The notes: a model not told the origin generated them from the sequence alone. A stretch of DNA of 64,000 nucleotides from Sandaracinaceae bacterium (GCA_020633075.1 JACKEI010000001.1:868001-932000); one strand, 5' to 3'. Shown: positions 46,049 to 55,820, counted from the first letter of the stretch. Program-made: numbers and translations.

Positions 46049-48493
46049 TTACCAGGTGATGGTCACCTGGCCGTGCCCGGCCCGGACGCCGCTTTGGTTG
46101 TCTTGATCCGCAAGGGGTGCAGCGTTGTACGAACCGCCGCCCGCGCCGGCCTGGCCGGGTGAGCCCTCGTTGCCGCAGCCGGCTCCGCCGGAGTAGCCGC
46201 CACCGCCACCGCCAACGACGTAGCTCGAGCCTGCCCCGCCGCCACCAAAGCCTCCGCGCGCATCGGAGTTGCCCGAGTTGCCGCCGATGCCGCCCCCCAG
46301 GAAGGACGCTCCGCCCGTGCCAGCCGTCCAGCCGTTCGCGCCGGCTGTGAGCAGACCGCCGCCCGCGCCCGACTGGAAGCCGCTCGCGCCAACGGCGCCT
46401 CCGTTGCCGTCTACGCCGCCCACCCCGCCGTTGGCGGGGCACGTCTGGCCGCTCGTTGCGACGCTTCCGTGCTTGTGGGCGCCGTCCGTGGTCTGGCCCG
46501 AGCCGCCGCCGCCGCCAGCGATGACGAGCGGCACGTTGGCGGAGGTGACCACGAAGCTCCCGCCGCCGCCGCCGTTTCCGCCCTGAGCGTTGGCTTGCTC
46601 CCCGACCAGCACCAGTAGACTACGGGACGGCAACGTCGTGAACGTGCCACGCATCCGCGCGCCGAGGCCAGCGCCGACCCCGGAGGAGGTGTTGTAGCTG
46701 CCCTGGGCACCCCAGGCTTCGATGGTCGTCGGACAGTCTGACGCGGGAACCTCGAACGCCACGACCGCGCCGGTGTAGGTGAAGGTCATCGTCTGAGGAA
46801 CCCACGCCGTCAGTGTCGCGGTGGAGGCCGCGGTGGTGGCACCGCCACAGTCGCCAACGACGCCGGCATTGACCGAGATCGTGTTGGACGCGGCGAGGTC
46901 CATGACCACCTCGAACGAGGAGGCGTATGCGGGGAGGGCGGGTGTGATGGACGTGATCGTGCCGCCAGTGGCGGTGATCTCGCCCTCTTGGACGTACGTG
47001 ATCTGGTCGAGCTCGAGGGTGTACGTGTACGATCCCGCGAGCGTGCAGGTCTCCGGTGTCGTGTCGCTCGTGATGGTGGGCGGCGTCATCACACCCCCAC
47101 AGCCATCGAGGGTGAACGACTGACCCGCGACGGGCATCGCGCCACACACGTCGGCCGCCTCGCCCGCGTCTACGTCGAGGGTGTAGGTGGTCCCGTCCGT
47201 CAAACCGGACAGCACCACCTCGAAGGACGTCGCGAGCGCGGGGAGCGCCGGCGTGACGGTGATCCCCGCCCCCTGGTCGACCGTGATCGCGCCCGCGTTG
47301 AGGAGCACGGGCTCGTCGAACGTGAGCACGTGCGTGTACGTGTCACCCGAGAACTGGCGCGGAACCGCCAGGCTCGTGGCCGTGGGCGCGACGTTGCCGA
47401 CGCATCCGCCGAGCACGTTGATGTCGATGCTGGCAGCGAGGGCGACCTCGCAACGGTCGGCCGCGTGCGCTGCGTCCACCGTGAGGACGTAGTTCATGGC
47501 GGGGCTCACGTCGGAGAGCGTCACCGTGAACGTATCGGAGGCAGAGGGGAGGGGCGGATCCACGGTGACCGTGGCGCCGCCTGTCGCCGCAATCGCGTCC
47601 ACGCCCAGCGCGACGACTTCGTCGAACGTGAGGGTGTACTCGACGGACGTCTCGCCGGGCAGGATGGCGAGGTCGTCCACGCTGCTGGTGACGCTCGGCG
47701 CCGTGGAGTCGTTCAAACACACGCCGTCGACGTCCAACGTAGCGTCGGCGGCGAGCCCGTTGCCGCAGCGATCCGCGACCGACGCGGCCACGATGACCAG
47801 CTCCGAGGATTGCACGTCTGTCACGTCCGTGAGCTGCACCGTGAAGGTCGAGCCGACGGCGGGAAGGGTGGGCGTGACGGTCAGGGTCGCACCGCCGCTA
47901 GCGGTGATCGCGCCGGCATCCAGCGCCACCATCTCGTCGAACATGAGCGTGTACGTCGCGCTTGTGGCGTCGAAGTCGACCGCGATGGGGTCGAGCGCGC
48001 TGACGATGGTCGGGGCGGTGGTGTCGGTGCTGCAGCCGCTCACCACGGACACGACGAGCGCGCTGTCCAGCGTGTTGCCGCAGGCGTCCTCGGCTGCGCC
48101 AGCGCCGAGCGTGAGCTGGTAGTCCGTGCCATCAACGAGCCCGCTGAGCGTCACCATGAAGCCGGTGGCCGTGGCGGGCAGTGCGGGCGAGATGGTGAGC
48201 GTCGCGCCCCCGTCGACGGTGATAGCCCCGGCCGCGAGCGTGACCGCTTCGTCGAACGTCACCATGTACGCGGCGGTGCCGCTCCCGATCGGAAAGCCGA
48301 TCTCCGCGACCGAACCCGTGACGACGGGGGGCAAGTCGCCGACACACGGGCCCGCGTCGGTCCCGACGTCGAGAACCGACCCGTCGACAACCATGCCGCT
48401 ATCTGCACCGGAGCCACCGCCGCCTCCACAGCCGCTCACGGCAAGCAGCGGCAGAGAGAAGGCACACGCCATTTTTGTCAGGAATTGTCGCAC
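46049..48493 (-). CDS. Lipoprotein with five Ig-like repeats and an ALK/LTK-like glycine-rich domain
   Basis: An 814-residue protein from GTG 48493 with AAGGA 7 bases upstream. The lipoprotein signal is ACAFSLPLLAVSGCGGGG. Five repeats of about 100 residues follow (about 50-560). Each has a strand motif YxxxFDExVxLxxGAITxxGG, a LPAxxxxFxVxLSxLxDG segment and a terminal Cys. Residues of about 575-814 match the glycine-rich domain of vertebrate ALK/LTK receptors in motif order: AWGAQGS, LLVLVGEQANA, GGGGGSFVV, PLVIAGGGGG, RGGFGGGGAG, VVGGGGGGYSGG and GHGQVTI. A surface adhesin or structural role is inferred. Confidence 0.75.
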   Translation of the reverse strand: MRQFLTKMACAFSLPLLAVSGCGGGGGSGADSGMVVDGSVLDVGTDAGPCVGDLPPVVTGSVAEIGFPIGSGTAAYMVTFDEAVTLAAGAITVDGGATLTISPALPATATGFMVTLSGLVDGTDYQLTLGAGAAEDACGNTLDSALVVSVVSGCSTDTTAPTIVSALDPIAVDFDATSATYTLMFDEMVALDAGAITASGGATLTVTPTLPAVGSTFTVQLTDVTDVQSSELVIVAASVADRCGNGLAADATLDVDGVCLNDSTAPSVTSSVDDLAILPGETSVEYTLTFDEVVALGVDAIAATGGATVTVDPPLPSASDTFTVTLSDVSPAMNYVLTVDAAHAADRCEVALAASIDINVLGGCVGNVAPTATSLAVPRQFSGDTYTHVLTFDEPVLLNAGAITVDQGAGITVTPALPALATSFEVVLSGLTDGTTYTLDVDAGEAADVCGAMPVAGQSFTLDGCGGVMTPPTITSDTTPETCTLAGSYTYTLELDQITYVQEGEITATGGTITSITPALPAYASSFEVVMDLAASNTISVNAGVVGDCGGATTAASTATLTAWVPQTMTFTYTGAVVAFEVPASDCPTTIEAWGAQGSYNTSSGVGAGLGARMRGTFTTLPSRSLLVLVGEQANAQGGNGGGGGSFVVTSANVPLVIAGGGGGSGQTTDGAHKHGSVATSGQTCPANGGVGGVDGNGGAVGASGFQSGAGGGLLTAGANGWTAGTGGASFLGGGIGGNSGNSDARGGFGGGGAGSSYVVGGGGGGYSGGAGCGNEGSPGQAGAGGGSYNAAPLADQDNQSGVRAGHGQVTITW

Positions 48494-48782
48494 GAGAGCA
48501 TCCTTGTGAGTCCGAACCAGGTGGGGGGGAAGAGTAAGGTTAGTTACATGGTGATCATGCCGTGTCACGCGAAAAGTGCGCTATTTTGGTAATTGGCTTC
48601 GGTGGAACCGAGGCGCGCGCTCGACCTCCATGAAGCTGTTGCGCACCGACGGTGCGCGGCCCGAGACACGCTTCCGGGGCGCCGCGACAGCCCAGGTGGA
48701 CGCAGCGCACCGTGGACTGAGCTGCTCCAACGCGACTCGCTCGTGAGCCCACCCCGTCCGTCCACCGAGGTATGCTCCTCGC

Positions 48783-49400
48783 ATGACGACACTAGCTACG
48801 ATGCGCTCGGCTGCTCTCTCGGGCCTCTTGTGCACGGCGCTCGTCGGGTGCGGCGGGACGGGCGACGCGACGGGGGAGACCCCGGCAAACGGAGCGACCC
48901 CGTCCGAGGACGACCCGTGCCCTGTGCTGACAGCGGCCGCTGGCTCCGACCGCGGAGGAGGCGTGGCGCCGAGCCTGGTGGGCGAGGGTACGAGCTCCGA
49001 CCTTGACGGGATCGCGGCGAGCCTACCGTCTGGGAGCGCCGGCGCGCCCACCGTCATGCGCCGCGGCCAGGCGGGGCACTGGTCACCGGTGGTCAACGCG
49101 AGCTACACGAGCGACACGGGGCGCTGGCTGGTCACGGTGGATGACCTGGTGCACGTCTGCACCTGTCGCGAGGGCATGGGCGAGCAGCTGCGGCAGCGCG
49201 CGCAGAGCCAGCGTGCGGGTGAGGCGCGCACGCTGGGTGGCGCTCCTGCCCTCGTGCGCGCGGGGCCGACGGAAGTGCTGGCCTGGGTCGGCGATCGCTG
49301 TTCCGTGCGCGTGGCGGGAGAGGGCACCCCGGAGGCGGCCTGGGCCCTCGCCGAGTCGATTGACGTGGTGCGCCTCGCCGCGGCCTGCTCCCGCCCCTGA
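48783..49400 (+). CDS. Lipoprotein of unknown function
   Basis: A 205-residue protein. The signal is SAALSGLLCTALVGCGG, with a lipobox Cys at about residue 23; starts at 48783 or 48801 are both possible. The mature part has a short low-complexity linker and an alpha/beta domain with four Cys (CPVLTAAAG, VHVCTCREG, DRCSVRVAG). It seems to be a small binding domain like those of DUF3558-type lipoproteins (weak resemblance). It is convergent with a damaged lipoprotein gene 11 bases away. Confidence 0.55.
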   Translation: MTTLATMRSAALSGLLCTALVGCGGTGDATGETPANGATPSEDDPCPVLTAAAGSDRGGGVAPSLVGEGTSSDLDGIAASLPSGSAGAPTVMRRGQAGHWSPVVNASYTSDTGRWLVTVDDLVHVCTCREGMGEQLRQRAQSQRAGEARTLGGAPALVRAGPTEVLAWVGDRCSVRVAGEGTPEAAWALAESIDVVRLAAACSRP

Positions 49401-49410
49401 CCGGACCCGC

Positions 49411-50394
49411 CTAGTGGAAGCTCACGCTTGGCTGGTGCGCCGCGAGGCTGTCCAGAGTCCACATCATCAGGCGCTCGTTCGCACCGGGTTCATCGAACAC
49501 CTGGCGGACCTCGTGGTGGAGCACGAGCTCCGCCCCGTCGCGTCGGACCGTCGCGCTCTCGCGGTCGAACGACTCGGGGCTCTCTTCGACGAACGCATCC
49601 CAGAACTCGCCCCAGCCGCTCGCGCGCGCGGTGGCGACCTCTGCGTCCGGTTAGCGCAGGGCTGCGTCGATGTGGATGTCGCTCGAGTCCGCGCTGTAGG
49701 TCATGCGGGCGACGACCTCCAGCTCGCGAAAGAGCCCCCACGTGGGCGCCGCCCAGGCTTCGAACACGACCACACGTCCCGTCGGGACTGCGGGGAGGGC
49801 GGCACCGAGCCGCCGAAGCGCGAGCGACGCGACCGCAGGCGGGACGTCGCCCGTCTCGGTGGCGGCCGACGCTGGCATGTGGACCGTCAATGCGTCGTCG
49901 CCGACCTCCCCGATCGCGATGCGCGCGTCACGCACCGAACGTCGTCCGGGCGCCCCGGACACCGTCGGCGAGGCGTTCGCGGAGAAGCGCTCCTCCACCG
50001 CGTCAAAGCGCTGACCCAGCTCGCCTTCGAAGACCCACCCCACTGCCTCTTCGGCGAGCCCGACCGTCACGACCTCCGTGTGGGCCAGGATGCCGAGCTG
50101 AAGCTCGCGATCCGCGCCGGCGGGGCTGAGCGGGAATCGTGCGAGTACCACGTCCTCGAAGGCCGTGCCTCGCAGCGAGCCGAGGTGCACCCGCATCACG
50201 TAGTCCACATCCCGGGGCAGACGTCGCACTGCCGATGCCTCGAGCCCGGGGCCGTCGCTCGTAGCGTCCGCTGCCTCGCTGGCAGCCGCCGTTGGTCGTG
50301 GGGTTGCGGTGGGCGGCGGGGCGCTTCCGCCGCAGCCCGTCGAGAGAGACGCCAAGAGCGCGGCGGAGATCGCGATGCGTGGGCTGGTGGCCAT
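49411..50394 (-). pseudogene. Lipoprotein gene interrupted by an in-frame stop
   Basis: ATG 50394 starts a lipoprotein (ISAALLASLSTGCGGSAP). The frame runs 247 codons to TAA at 49651-49653, just after SSDIHIDAALR. The same frame then stays open for a further 79 codons (DAEVATARASGWGEFWDAFV, VRRDGAELVLHHEVRQVF, LMMWTLDSLAAHQ) to TAG at 49411. This second part has normal composition and continues the same fold style, so the stop looks like a nonsense mutation in a 327-codon gene. A true shorter protein plus chance open frame is the alternative. No family is recognised. Confidence 0.6.
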
Positions 50395-50546
50395 CAGCCC
50401 TCGAGCCTACACGAACGCACAACCCCGCGGCACAACGCCGAAGACTGTGTTCGCCAGGTGGGAAGCCGAGGCGCAGAGGGCGCCTCATGCGCGGACGTGC
50501 AGGTCACACCCTGCTCGCGCGCCGAGGTTCCACATCATGCTCTCAC

Positions 50547-51242
50547 CTAGAGCTCCACGCCCTCGACGCGCCACGCCTCCGCGAGCCGCTCGCGCCAGCC
50601 TGTCTCGATCACATCGGCGTGCCCCACGATCAGCCGCTCGGCAGGACGCTCCAGCATGGCTCGCACGGAGCGCGCGACCACCGACCTGTCGGCGATGGTC
50701 TTGCGTACGTCGGGTGGCACGCGCACCCGCTCGTAGCAGCCGGTGATGCGCGCCGCGGCGCGCCAGGTCCAGTGGTCCTGGGAGCAGGCCGAGATGACGA
50801 CGTCGGCACCCAAGAGGGTCCGGGTGGGCCGATGGTACAGCACGGTCTCGTCGAGGAACGGCACGCCCGCGAGAGGCAGGGTCTCGAGCTCGGGCAGCAC
50901 CTCATTCAACCGAGCGTCCCCAATGTCCAGGTCGAGCTTCAGCGCCTTGTTGCGGGCGCGCGCCGACGCCGGACCCACCACCCGCGCGTCGGGGAAGAGG
51001 GCCGCGGACGCGGGCGTCCCCAGGTGATGAAAGCAATTGGGCACGATCAGAATGCGCACCGGTCCGAGGGCGCGCAGCTGCTCGGCCAGCGCGTCGCTGG
51101 GAGGCGCCGGGCTGTGCAGGAGCAGGCTGCCGTCGTCGAGGCGCAAGACGGTGGTGCGGGCGCGCAGGCGTACGCCGCCGAACCACACGGGACGGTCCAG
51201 GGTCCAGATCCGGTCATCGAGGACGGTGGTGAGCTTGGTCAT
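50547..51242 (-). CDS. DUF4336/metallo-beta-lactamase-fold protein
   Basis: A 231-residue protein from ATG 51242 (MTKLTTVLDDRIWTLDRPVW). The pattern RIWTLDRPVWFGGVRLRART, LLLHSPAPPSD, ILIVPNCFHHLG, VPFLDETVLYHRPTRTLLGAD, VVISA and VGHADVIE follows DUF4336, a branch of the metallo-beta-lactamase fold in which the HxHxDH motif is degenerate; here NCFHHLG replaces it. The activity is unknown. The longer frame to 51407 has no coding character. Confidence 0.82.
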   Translation of the reverse strand: MTKLTTVLDDRIWTLDRPVWFGGVRLRARTTVLRLDDGSLLLHSPAPPSDALAEQLRALGPVRILIVPNCFHHLGTPASAALFPDARVVGPASARARNKALKLDLDIGDARLNEVLPELETLPLAGVPFLDETVLYHRPTRTLLGADVVISACSQDHWTWRAAARITGCYERVRVPPDVRKTIADRSVVARSVRAMLERPAERLIVGHADVIETGWRERLAEAWRVEGVEL

Positions 51243-51479
51243 CCGCTTCCCGAGGAGCGTAGCGCGAGCGGGAGGCCGAGAGCACCCACGGTCCGAGGTG
51301 GCTGGCCCACGCCGCGTGCCCTCACTCCCCGGCTGCATCGACAGCCGCGACATGGCGTTCCAGACCTGCGCCAGCCCGGGTGGGTGTCCAGACACCACCT
51401 GCAGCATGGAGCACCTAGACCGAGTGCTGTCCCATGCCGCTCCGCGACCACCGCTCGAGCCACCTTGGCGCCGCGCGGC

Positions 51480-52769
51480 TCAGCGAACACATCGGACTTG
51501 GATGGCCTCGGACTTCAGCGCTTGGCTGGTGAGGCCAGAGCCGAAGTTCACGATGTGAGCGCGCGTGTCGTCCATGCTGCTGGACGCCGTCCAATACCAG
51601 TCGAGCGGTGTCGTGGGGAACGCGTCTCGGTCGATGGCCGGGCTGGTGGCGGTGCGCGTCACGAGCGACAGCAGCTCGGCCCGGGTCGGCAGACGCCAAC
51701 CGCCCAGCGACGTGCAGTGGTCCACAGCGGCGGTCCAGCTGCGGGGCGAGGCGGTCGCGCGCGCCCACTCGAGCCCGGTGATTCCGTCAGTCGCCGTCGA
51801 GGCGGTCGTCGCGAAGCGCGTCACACTCGAGGCCGGACGGGGAGGGGCCGCGATCCGTCGAACGCACCGCACCCACATCGTCGTGGCGGCCGTCGCGGTG
51901 TCGGTGAAGCCGTTCGCAAAGTTGGTGAACCAGATCTCCCCGGCGGCCCCCACGAACGGTGACGCGGACCAGAAGCGGGCGGCGGGCGTGCCGGGAAACG
52001 CAGTCGTGTCGATCGCCGGGGACTGGCCTCGGACGTCGATCACGGACTCGAGCTCGACCTGCTCGGGCAGGCGCCACCCGCCGCCCCCGATCGTGAGGTC
52101 CGCGCAGGTCGTGGCCGCGTCGGACCAGGACTCGTTCGTGGTCGACGCGGTGCGCTGCCACTCGAGCCCCGTCAGCGCGTCGACCACGGTGTCGTCCGCG
52201 CTCCCGCTGACGGCGTCCGGCCCGACGTCCACCCGGTAGCGCGCGATGTCGAAGCGCGAGGTGGCGTCCACGGGCCACTCGACGTCTAGCCCTTCGCAGC
52301 GGTAGGCGGGAAACGTGAGCACCTCACAGGCATAAGCGTAGGACACGCCCGAGGTCGCGTCCGTGCCGGCGCACCGGCTGGGCGCTGCGCACACGTCGAC
52401 GCCCAGGCATCCCGAGAAGCCGTCGCCCTCGTATCCACTAGGACAGGGGCCGCACACGACCTGGCCGGACGTGTCGTCGCATGCGGTGAGCGGGTCGCAC
52501 CCACCGTTGAGCGTCCTGCAGCTCGAGGGGCCCATGTCCGCGAGCGCGCCGTCCTGCGCCCCGAGGTCGTTCGGCCCCGCGTCGGTCGCGGCGTCGTTCA
52601 CGCTGGCGTCGTCTGGGCCGGCGTCGTCCATGCCTGCGTCTTGCGTGTCGGCGTCCACGGACGCGTCGCCCCCTGGGCCTGCATCGGTCACCGAGTACTG
52701 GTCTAGGTCGAGCAGTCGGCCGCAGCCCGGCGTCATGCAGAGCCACATGATCACGAGCGCACGCTTCAT
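51480..52769 (-). CDS. DUF1566 (Lcl-type) repeat lipoprotein
   Basis: A 429-residue protein. The signal ALVIMWLCMTPGCGRLLD has its Cys at about residue 16, followed by an Asp/Ala/Gly linker and an EGF-like Cys-rich piece (CRTLNGGCDPLTACDDTSG, then CGPCPSGYEGDG). Two Lcl/DUF1566 domains come next. Each has a LTGLEWxRxAS start, AxxxCxxLxxGGWRLPxxxEL, and a final MWVRCVR or IQVRCVR. It is the last gene of a chain of four genes joined by ATGA overlaps. It is probably surface exposed, but its role in the chain is unclear. Confidence 0.82.
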   Translation of the reverse strand: MKRALVIMWLCMTPGCGRLLDLDQYSVTDAGPGGDASVDADTQDAGMDDAGPDDASVNDAATDAGPNDLGAQDGALADMGPSSCRTLNGGCDPLTACDDTSGQVVCGPCPSGYEGDGFSGCLGVDVCAAPSRCAGTDATSGVSYAYACEVLTFPAYRCEGLDVEWPVDATSRFDIARYRVDVGPDAVSGSADDTVVDALTGLEWQRTASTTNESWSDAATTCADLTIGGGGWRLPEQVELESVIDVRGQSPAIDTTAFPGTPAARFWSASPFVGAAGEIWFTNFANGFTDTATAATTMWVRCVRRIAAPPRPASSVTRFATTASTATDGITGLEWARATASPRSWTAAVDHCTSLGGWRLPTRAELLSLVTRTATSPAIDRDAFPTTPLDWYWTASSSMDDTRAHIVNFGSGLTSQALKSEAIQVRCVR

Positions 52770-53641
52770 CGGAGCACCCCCTGCACCAAGATGGATGCGC
52801 CTCCTCGACCGATGGCGACGGTGAGGGGAGGCGCGGACACGTCATCTGCCTCGCGGCGCACCACGCGCCACAGGATGCCTCCCGCCACCGCGACGACCCC
52901 GCCGGCCGATAGGAGCGCGGTGGACACGTCGGCGCGCCGCTCGGCTCTTCGGATCAGCGGCGCGTCGCCCGCGGCGCACGACCCACCGGGGCAGCGCGAC
53001 TGAAGGCGACGCGCGTCGCGCACGGCCACCCCGCCGACGGCGCCTCCAGCCACGACGCTCAGCGTCCCAAGAGCGACCAGGGCAGGGCCCATGGGGTGCG
53101 GAGCGCGGCGCTGTGCGCGTTCGGTGGTGCTCGTCGTGGGCGCGTCACCACTCGCCGCGACCGCGACCGACGCCGGGTCGACGTGCGGGGTGGCATCGGA
53201 CTCGGTCTCCGGAGGTGGCGCGGGCTCCGCGGTGGCCTCGGGTGGCTGGGGGGTGGGAGAGGGCGGTCCATCGCCACGCGCGGCCTCCAGCGCGGCCAGC
53301 CGCTGCTCGAGCCGCGGGCGGAACTGCGCGTCCGGCTGTGCCAGGTAGAGCCGCAGGACGCGGATGGCGGCGTCGGGCGCCTGCCCGTCGCGGTACGCAA
53401 CGTACGCGTTGTAGAGCATCTCCGAGCGGCCCGAGAGCTCGTAGGCGCGCTCGAACATCCGACCTGCCTCTTCGAAGCGCCCGTCCTCGAACATGACCTG
53501 GGCGGCGTCGAAGAGCCGGCGAGCGTCTGCGTCGCGCGCGGTCCCTTGGTCCTGCGCCAGGCAAGGAGCGATGGGGCAGAGCAGCGCGGTCAGAGCGATG
53601 GCGGTGACGAACAGATGCAGGGTGGGCTTCGAACGCATCAT
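52766..53641 (-). CDS. Periplasmic TPR-containing membrane protein
   Basis: A 291-residue protein with a signal peptide (TAIALTALLCPIAPCLAQ) and one to two TPR-like units (ADARRLFDAAQVMFEDGR, FEEAGRMFERAYELSGR, EMLYNAYVAYRDGQAPDAAI) at about 35-110. A Pro/Glu/Thr linker leads to two hydrophobic segments (ALVALGTLSVVAGGAVGGVAV, TALLSAGGVVAVAGGILW). This is a common myxobacterial architecture of unknown function. It is joined by ATGA to both neighbours. Confidence 0.7.
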   Translation of the reverse strand: MMRSKPTLHLFVTAIALTALLCPIAPCLAQDQGTARDADARRLFDAAQVMFEDGRFEEAGRMFERAYELSGRSEMLYNAYVAYRDGQAPDAAIRVLRLYLAQPDAQFRPRLEQRLAALEAARGDGPPSPTPQPPEATAEPAPPPETESDATPHVDPASVAVAASGDAPTTSTTERAQRRAPHPMGPALVALGTLSVVAGGAVGGVAVRDARRLQSRCPGGSCAAGDAPLIRRAERRADVSTALLSAGGVVAVAGGILWRVVRREADDVSAPPLTVAIGRGGASILVQGVLR

Positions 53642-54474
53642 TCCCCTCCGTGGATGGCGTGGATGTCAGGCAGGATCGTCGCGAGGTGCGCCATCTCTTC
53701 GGCGCAGTGCACCAGCAGGTCCAGCGCGTCCCGCTCGCTCGGCCGCACCCAGCGACTCACCGCGCGCCCGACCGCCCCACCGAGCCGACCGGCGCCGCGC
53801 ACCGCCGCGTGCGGGCCCCCCAGCCAGAACCGTGAGCGCATCTCCACGCCGTCGCCTGCCGGTCGCACGTGGTGCACCAGGTAACCAACGTCCAGCGGGA
53901 GCTCGACGAGCCCCACGCGCGCACAGACGGCCGTCGCGCCGCTCCGCGCGTCGAGCGCCGCCTCGGAGAGGCCGAGGCTCACAGGCGCGACGAAGCGGAT
54001 GGCGAAGCGGCCCAGGTTGGACCCCAGGTACTCATCGACGAGCGAGGTCCGTCCCACGTAGCGGGCTCTCCCCCGCGCGGTCGGGTCTGCGTCTTCGACC
54101 CAGCACGCGTGGACGTGAGCGCCCGGGTGCCAGAGCTTGTACCGCACCGGATCTTCGGCGTGCCAGCCGAACCACCAGTCGACCATCTCGGCCGAGCACC
54201 CGGGCATGGGCGTCGCGATGGCCACGCGCGCTTCGCCGTCTCGCAGCCGCGTGTAACCGCTCTCGAGCTCGTGCGATCCGTCCCCACACAGCTGCCCAAC
54301 GGCGGTGATGCCGGGCAGCCGTGGAGGCGCGACGGGTCCGCGCGCAGCCGCGCTCAGCGCCGACGCGGGGAGGTCCGCGCGCATCGGACGCATGAACCTC
54401 GCATAGGGGCTACAGGCTCGCTCGCGTGTGTCGAGCCCGAGGGAGCGGCCTGCGAGTTGGCGGGCGACGATCAT
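53638..54474 (-). CDS. DAPG-hydrolase (PhlG-like) family protein
   Basis: A 278-residue protein. It shows MVDWWFGWHAEDPVRYKLWH followed by PGAHVHACW, then FVAPVSLGLSE, LVHHVRPAGDGVEMRSRFWLGG, and the C-terminal HCAEEMAHLATILPDIH. His and Glu in the first and last motifs are placed like the zinc ligands of 2,4-diacetylphloroglucinol hydrolases, which cleave a C-C bond in acyl-phenolic substrates. The start is ATG 54474, overlapping the flavoprotein stop by 4 bases. The substrate is probably aromatic but unknown. Confidence 0.78.
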   Translation of the reverse strand: MIVARQLAGRSLGLDTRERACSPYARFMRPMRADLPASALSAAARGPVAPPRLPGITAVGQLCGDGSHELESGYTRLRDGEARVAIATPMPGCSAEMVDWWFGWHAEDPVRYKLWHPGAHVHACWVEDADPTARGRARYVGRTSLVDEYLGSNLGRFAIRFVAPVSLGLSEAALDARSGATAVCARVGLVELPLDVGYLVHHVRPAGDGVEMRSRFWLGGPHAAVRGAGRLGGAVGRAVSRWVRPSERDALDLLVHCAEEMAHLATILPDIHAIHGGE

Positions 54475-55820
54475 GGGCGTCCCATCCACGTGTGAAAGAG
54501 CTGCTGGGGGTCACGCGCGGCGCGGATGGCGTCGAGGCGGTCGAGGTGGTGCGGTGCGACGAACGGTGCGGGCCGCCGGCCGAGGTTCTCGTCCGCGAGC
54601 TGGATCCCCGTCGCGAGGTGGGCCATGGCCCGCATGTGCACCTCGGCCCAGGAGGCGTAGCGCGCGTCGTCCCGCGCGTGCTCCCAGACGCCGTACAGGG
54701 CGAGGTAGTGCGCGTCCTCGAGGGAGAACGCCATGTCCGTGGTCCGCTGCGGGGGCGCCCAGTTCAGCCAGAGCGCGTGCGATGGCGCAGGCGGCAGTGC
54801 TTCGACGAGTGCGTGCAAGTGGGGGAGCACGGCCTCGACGTCGGCGGACATCCACATGTTGTCGACGGCGTAGCGATGCCGCGACGGGTAGTGGCGCATC
54901 ACCTCCCGGTACATCCACGTGAGCGGCAGCGGAACGAATGGCGAGCGCACGCCCTGGCGGCTGCGCGGCGCGGCGTCGAGGAACTCGAGCGCTGCCCGGG
55001 CGTCGCCGAGCGAGTCCGCGAACACGGGCGCCATGATCTCGACCCCAGGGCCGCGCACGCCTCGCACGCGCCGCGACATCATCGCCTGGAGCTCGACCTT
55101 GGGCGACACGTGGGGCCCTACGCCGTACAGAAACCGGAAGACCTCGGGCAGCGCGTCCGCGGGGTAGCTGCGGTAGGCCGCCCCGATGACCCGCGGGCGC
55201 GCGTGGAGCCGCAGGTGGAAGCGCACGACCACGCCGAAGAAGCCCGGTCCGGCGCCACGAGCGGCCCAGTAGAGGTCAGCGTTCTCACGCTCGCTGGCGT
55301 GAACGAGGGAGCCGTCCGCGGTGACCACGTCGAGCCCGGCCACGCTCTCACAGGCGAGCCCCAGGGTGCGCCCGTGCCAACCGAAGCCGCCCTGCAGCAG
55401 GTAGCCGCCGATGCAGACACCCCGGCAGTGACCGGCAGGGAAGAAGAGGCCGTGGGGTCGCAGCGCTGCGTCGAGCGCGTGCCCCGCGCACCCGGGTCCC
55501 GCCATGGCCAGCCGTCCGCGCACATCGAGCCGCAGGTCGCGGAGGCGCGAGACATCGATGACGAGCCCGCCGTCGCGCACGTGGTTCGCTGCCCAGCTGT
55601 GGCCGCCCGAGCGCACGGTGACCCGCAGGCCCTCAGCGCGCGCCGTCCGCACCGCACGGACCACGTCATGCACGTCATTGGCCAGCGTGATCGCCGCGGG
55701 AAATCGGTCCGGTAGGCGCTGGTTCCACGCGAGCGCGCGTCGCGCGGCGTCGTAGCCGGCGTCCCCGGGGCGAAGCGTTGCCCCGCAGTAGGGGTCGGCA
55801 GGAGAAGCTTGGAAGAGCAT
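54471..55820 (-). CDS. BBE-type FAD-linked oxidoreductase
   Basis: A 449-residue protein with a PCMH-type FAD domain. RSGGHSWAANHVRDGGLVID gives the His for 8-alpha linkage, and GHCRGVCIGGYLLQGGFGWH gives a Cys at the 6-S position, so bicovalent FAD is likely. VTADGSLVHASERENADLYWA and GVVVRFHLRL complete the domain. The C-terminal substrate and BBE regions (PYHLDRL.. in this case VAPHHLDRLDAIRAARDPQQLFHTW) are present. Such enzymes oxidise alcohols, sugars or alkaloid-like phenols. There is no signal peptide. It is the first gene of the ATGA chain. Confidence 0.88.
   Translation of the reverse strand: MLFQASPADPYCGATLRPGDAGYDAARRALAWNQRLPDRFPAAITLANDVHDVVRAVRTARAEGLRVTVRSGGHSWAANHVRDGGLVIDVSRLRDLRLDVRGRLAMAGPGCAGHALDAALRPHGLFFPAGHCRGVCIGGYLLQGGFGWHGRTLGLACESVAGLDVVTADGSLVHASERENADLYWAARGAGPGFFGVVVRFHLRLHARPRVIGAAYRSYPADALPEVFRFLYGVGPHVSPKVELQAMMSRRVRGVRGPGVEIMAPVFADSLGDARAALEFLDAAPRSRQGVRSPFVPLPLTWMYREVMRHYPSRHRYAVDNMWMSADVEAVLPHLHALVEALPPAPSHALWLNWAPPQRTTDMAFSLEDAHYLALYGVWEHARDDARYASWAEVHMRAMAHLATGIQLADENLGRRPAPFVAPHHLDRLDAIRAARDPQQLFHTWMGRP

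Noticed and set aside
46988..48592. 534-codon plus-strand frame opposite the Ig-repeat lipoprotein
   Set aside because: Arg/His-rich shadow without motifs; the minus strand has a signal peptide and regular repeats.
51307..51480. Cys-containing plus-strand piece (DSRDMAFQTCASPGG)
   Set aside because: No start codon, no family, and it is short; possible remnant but not supported.
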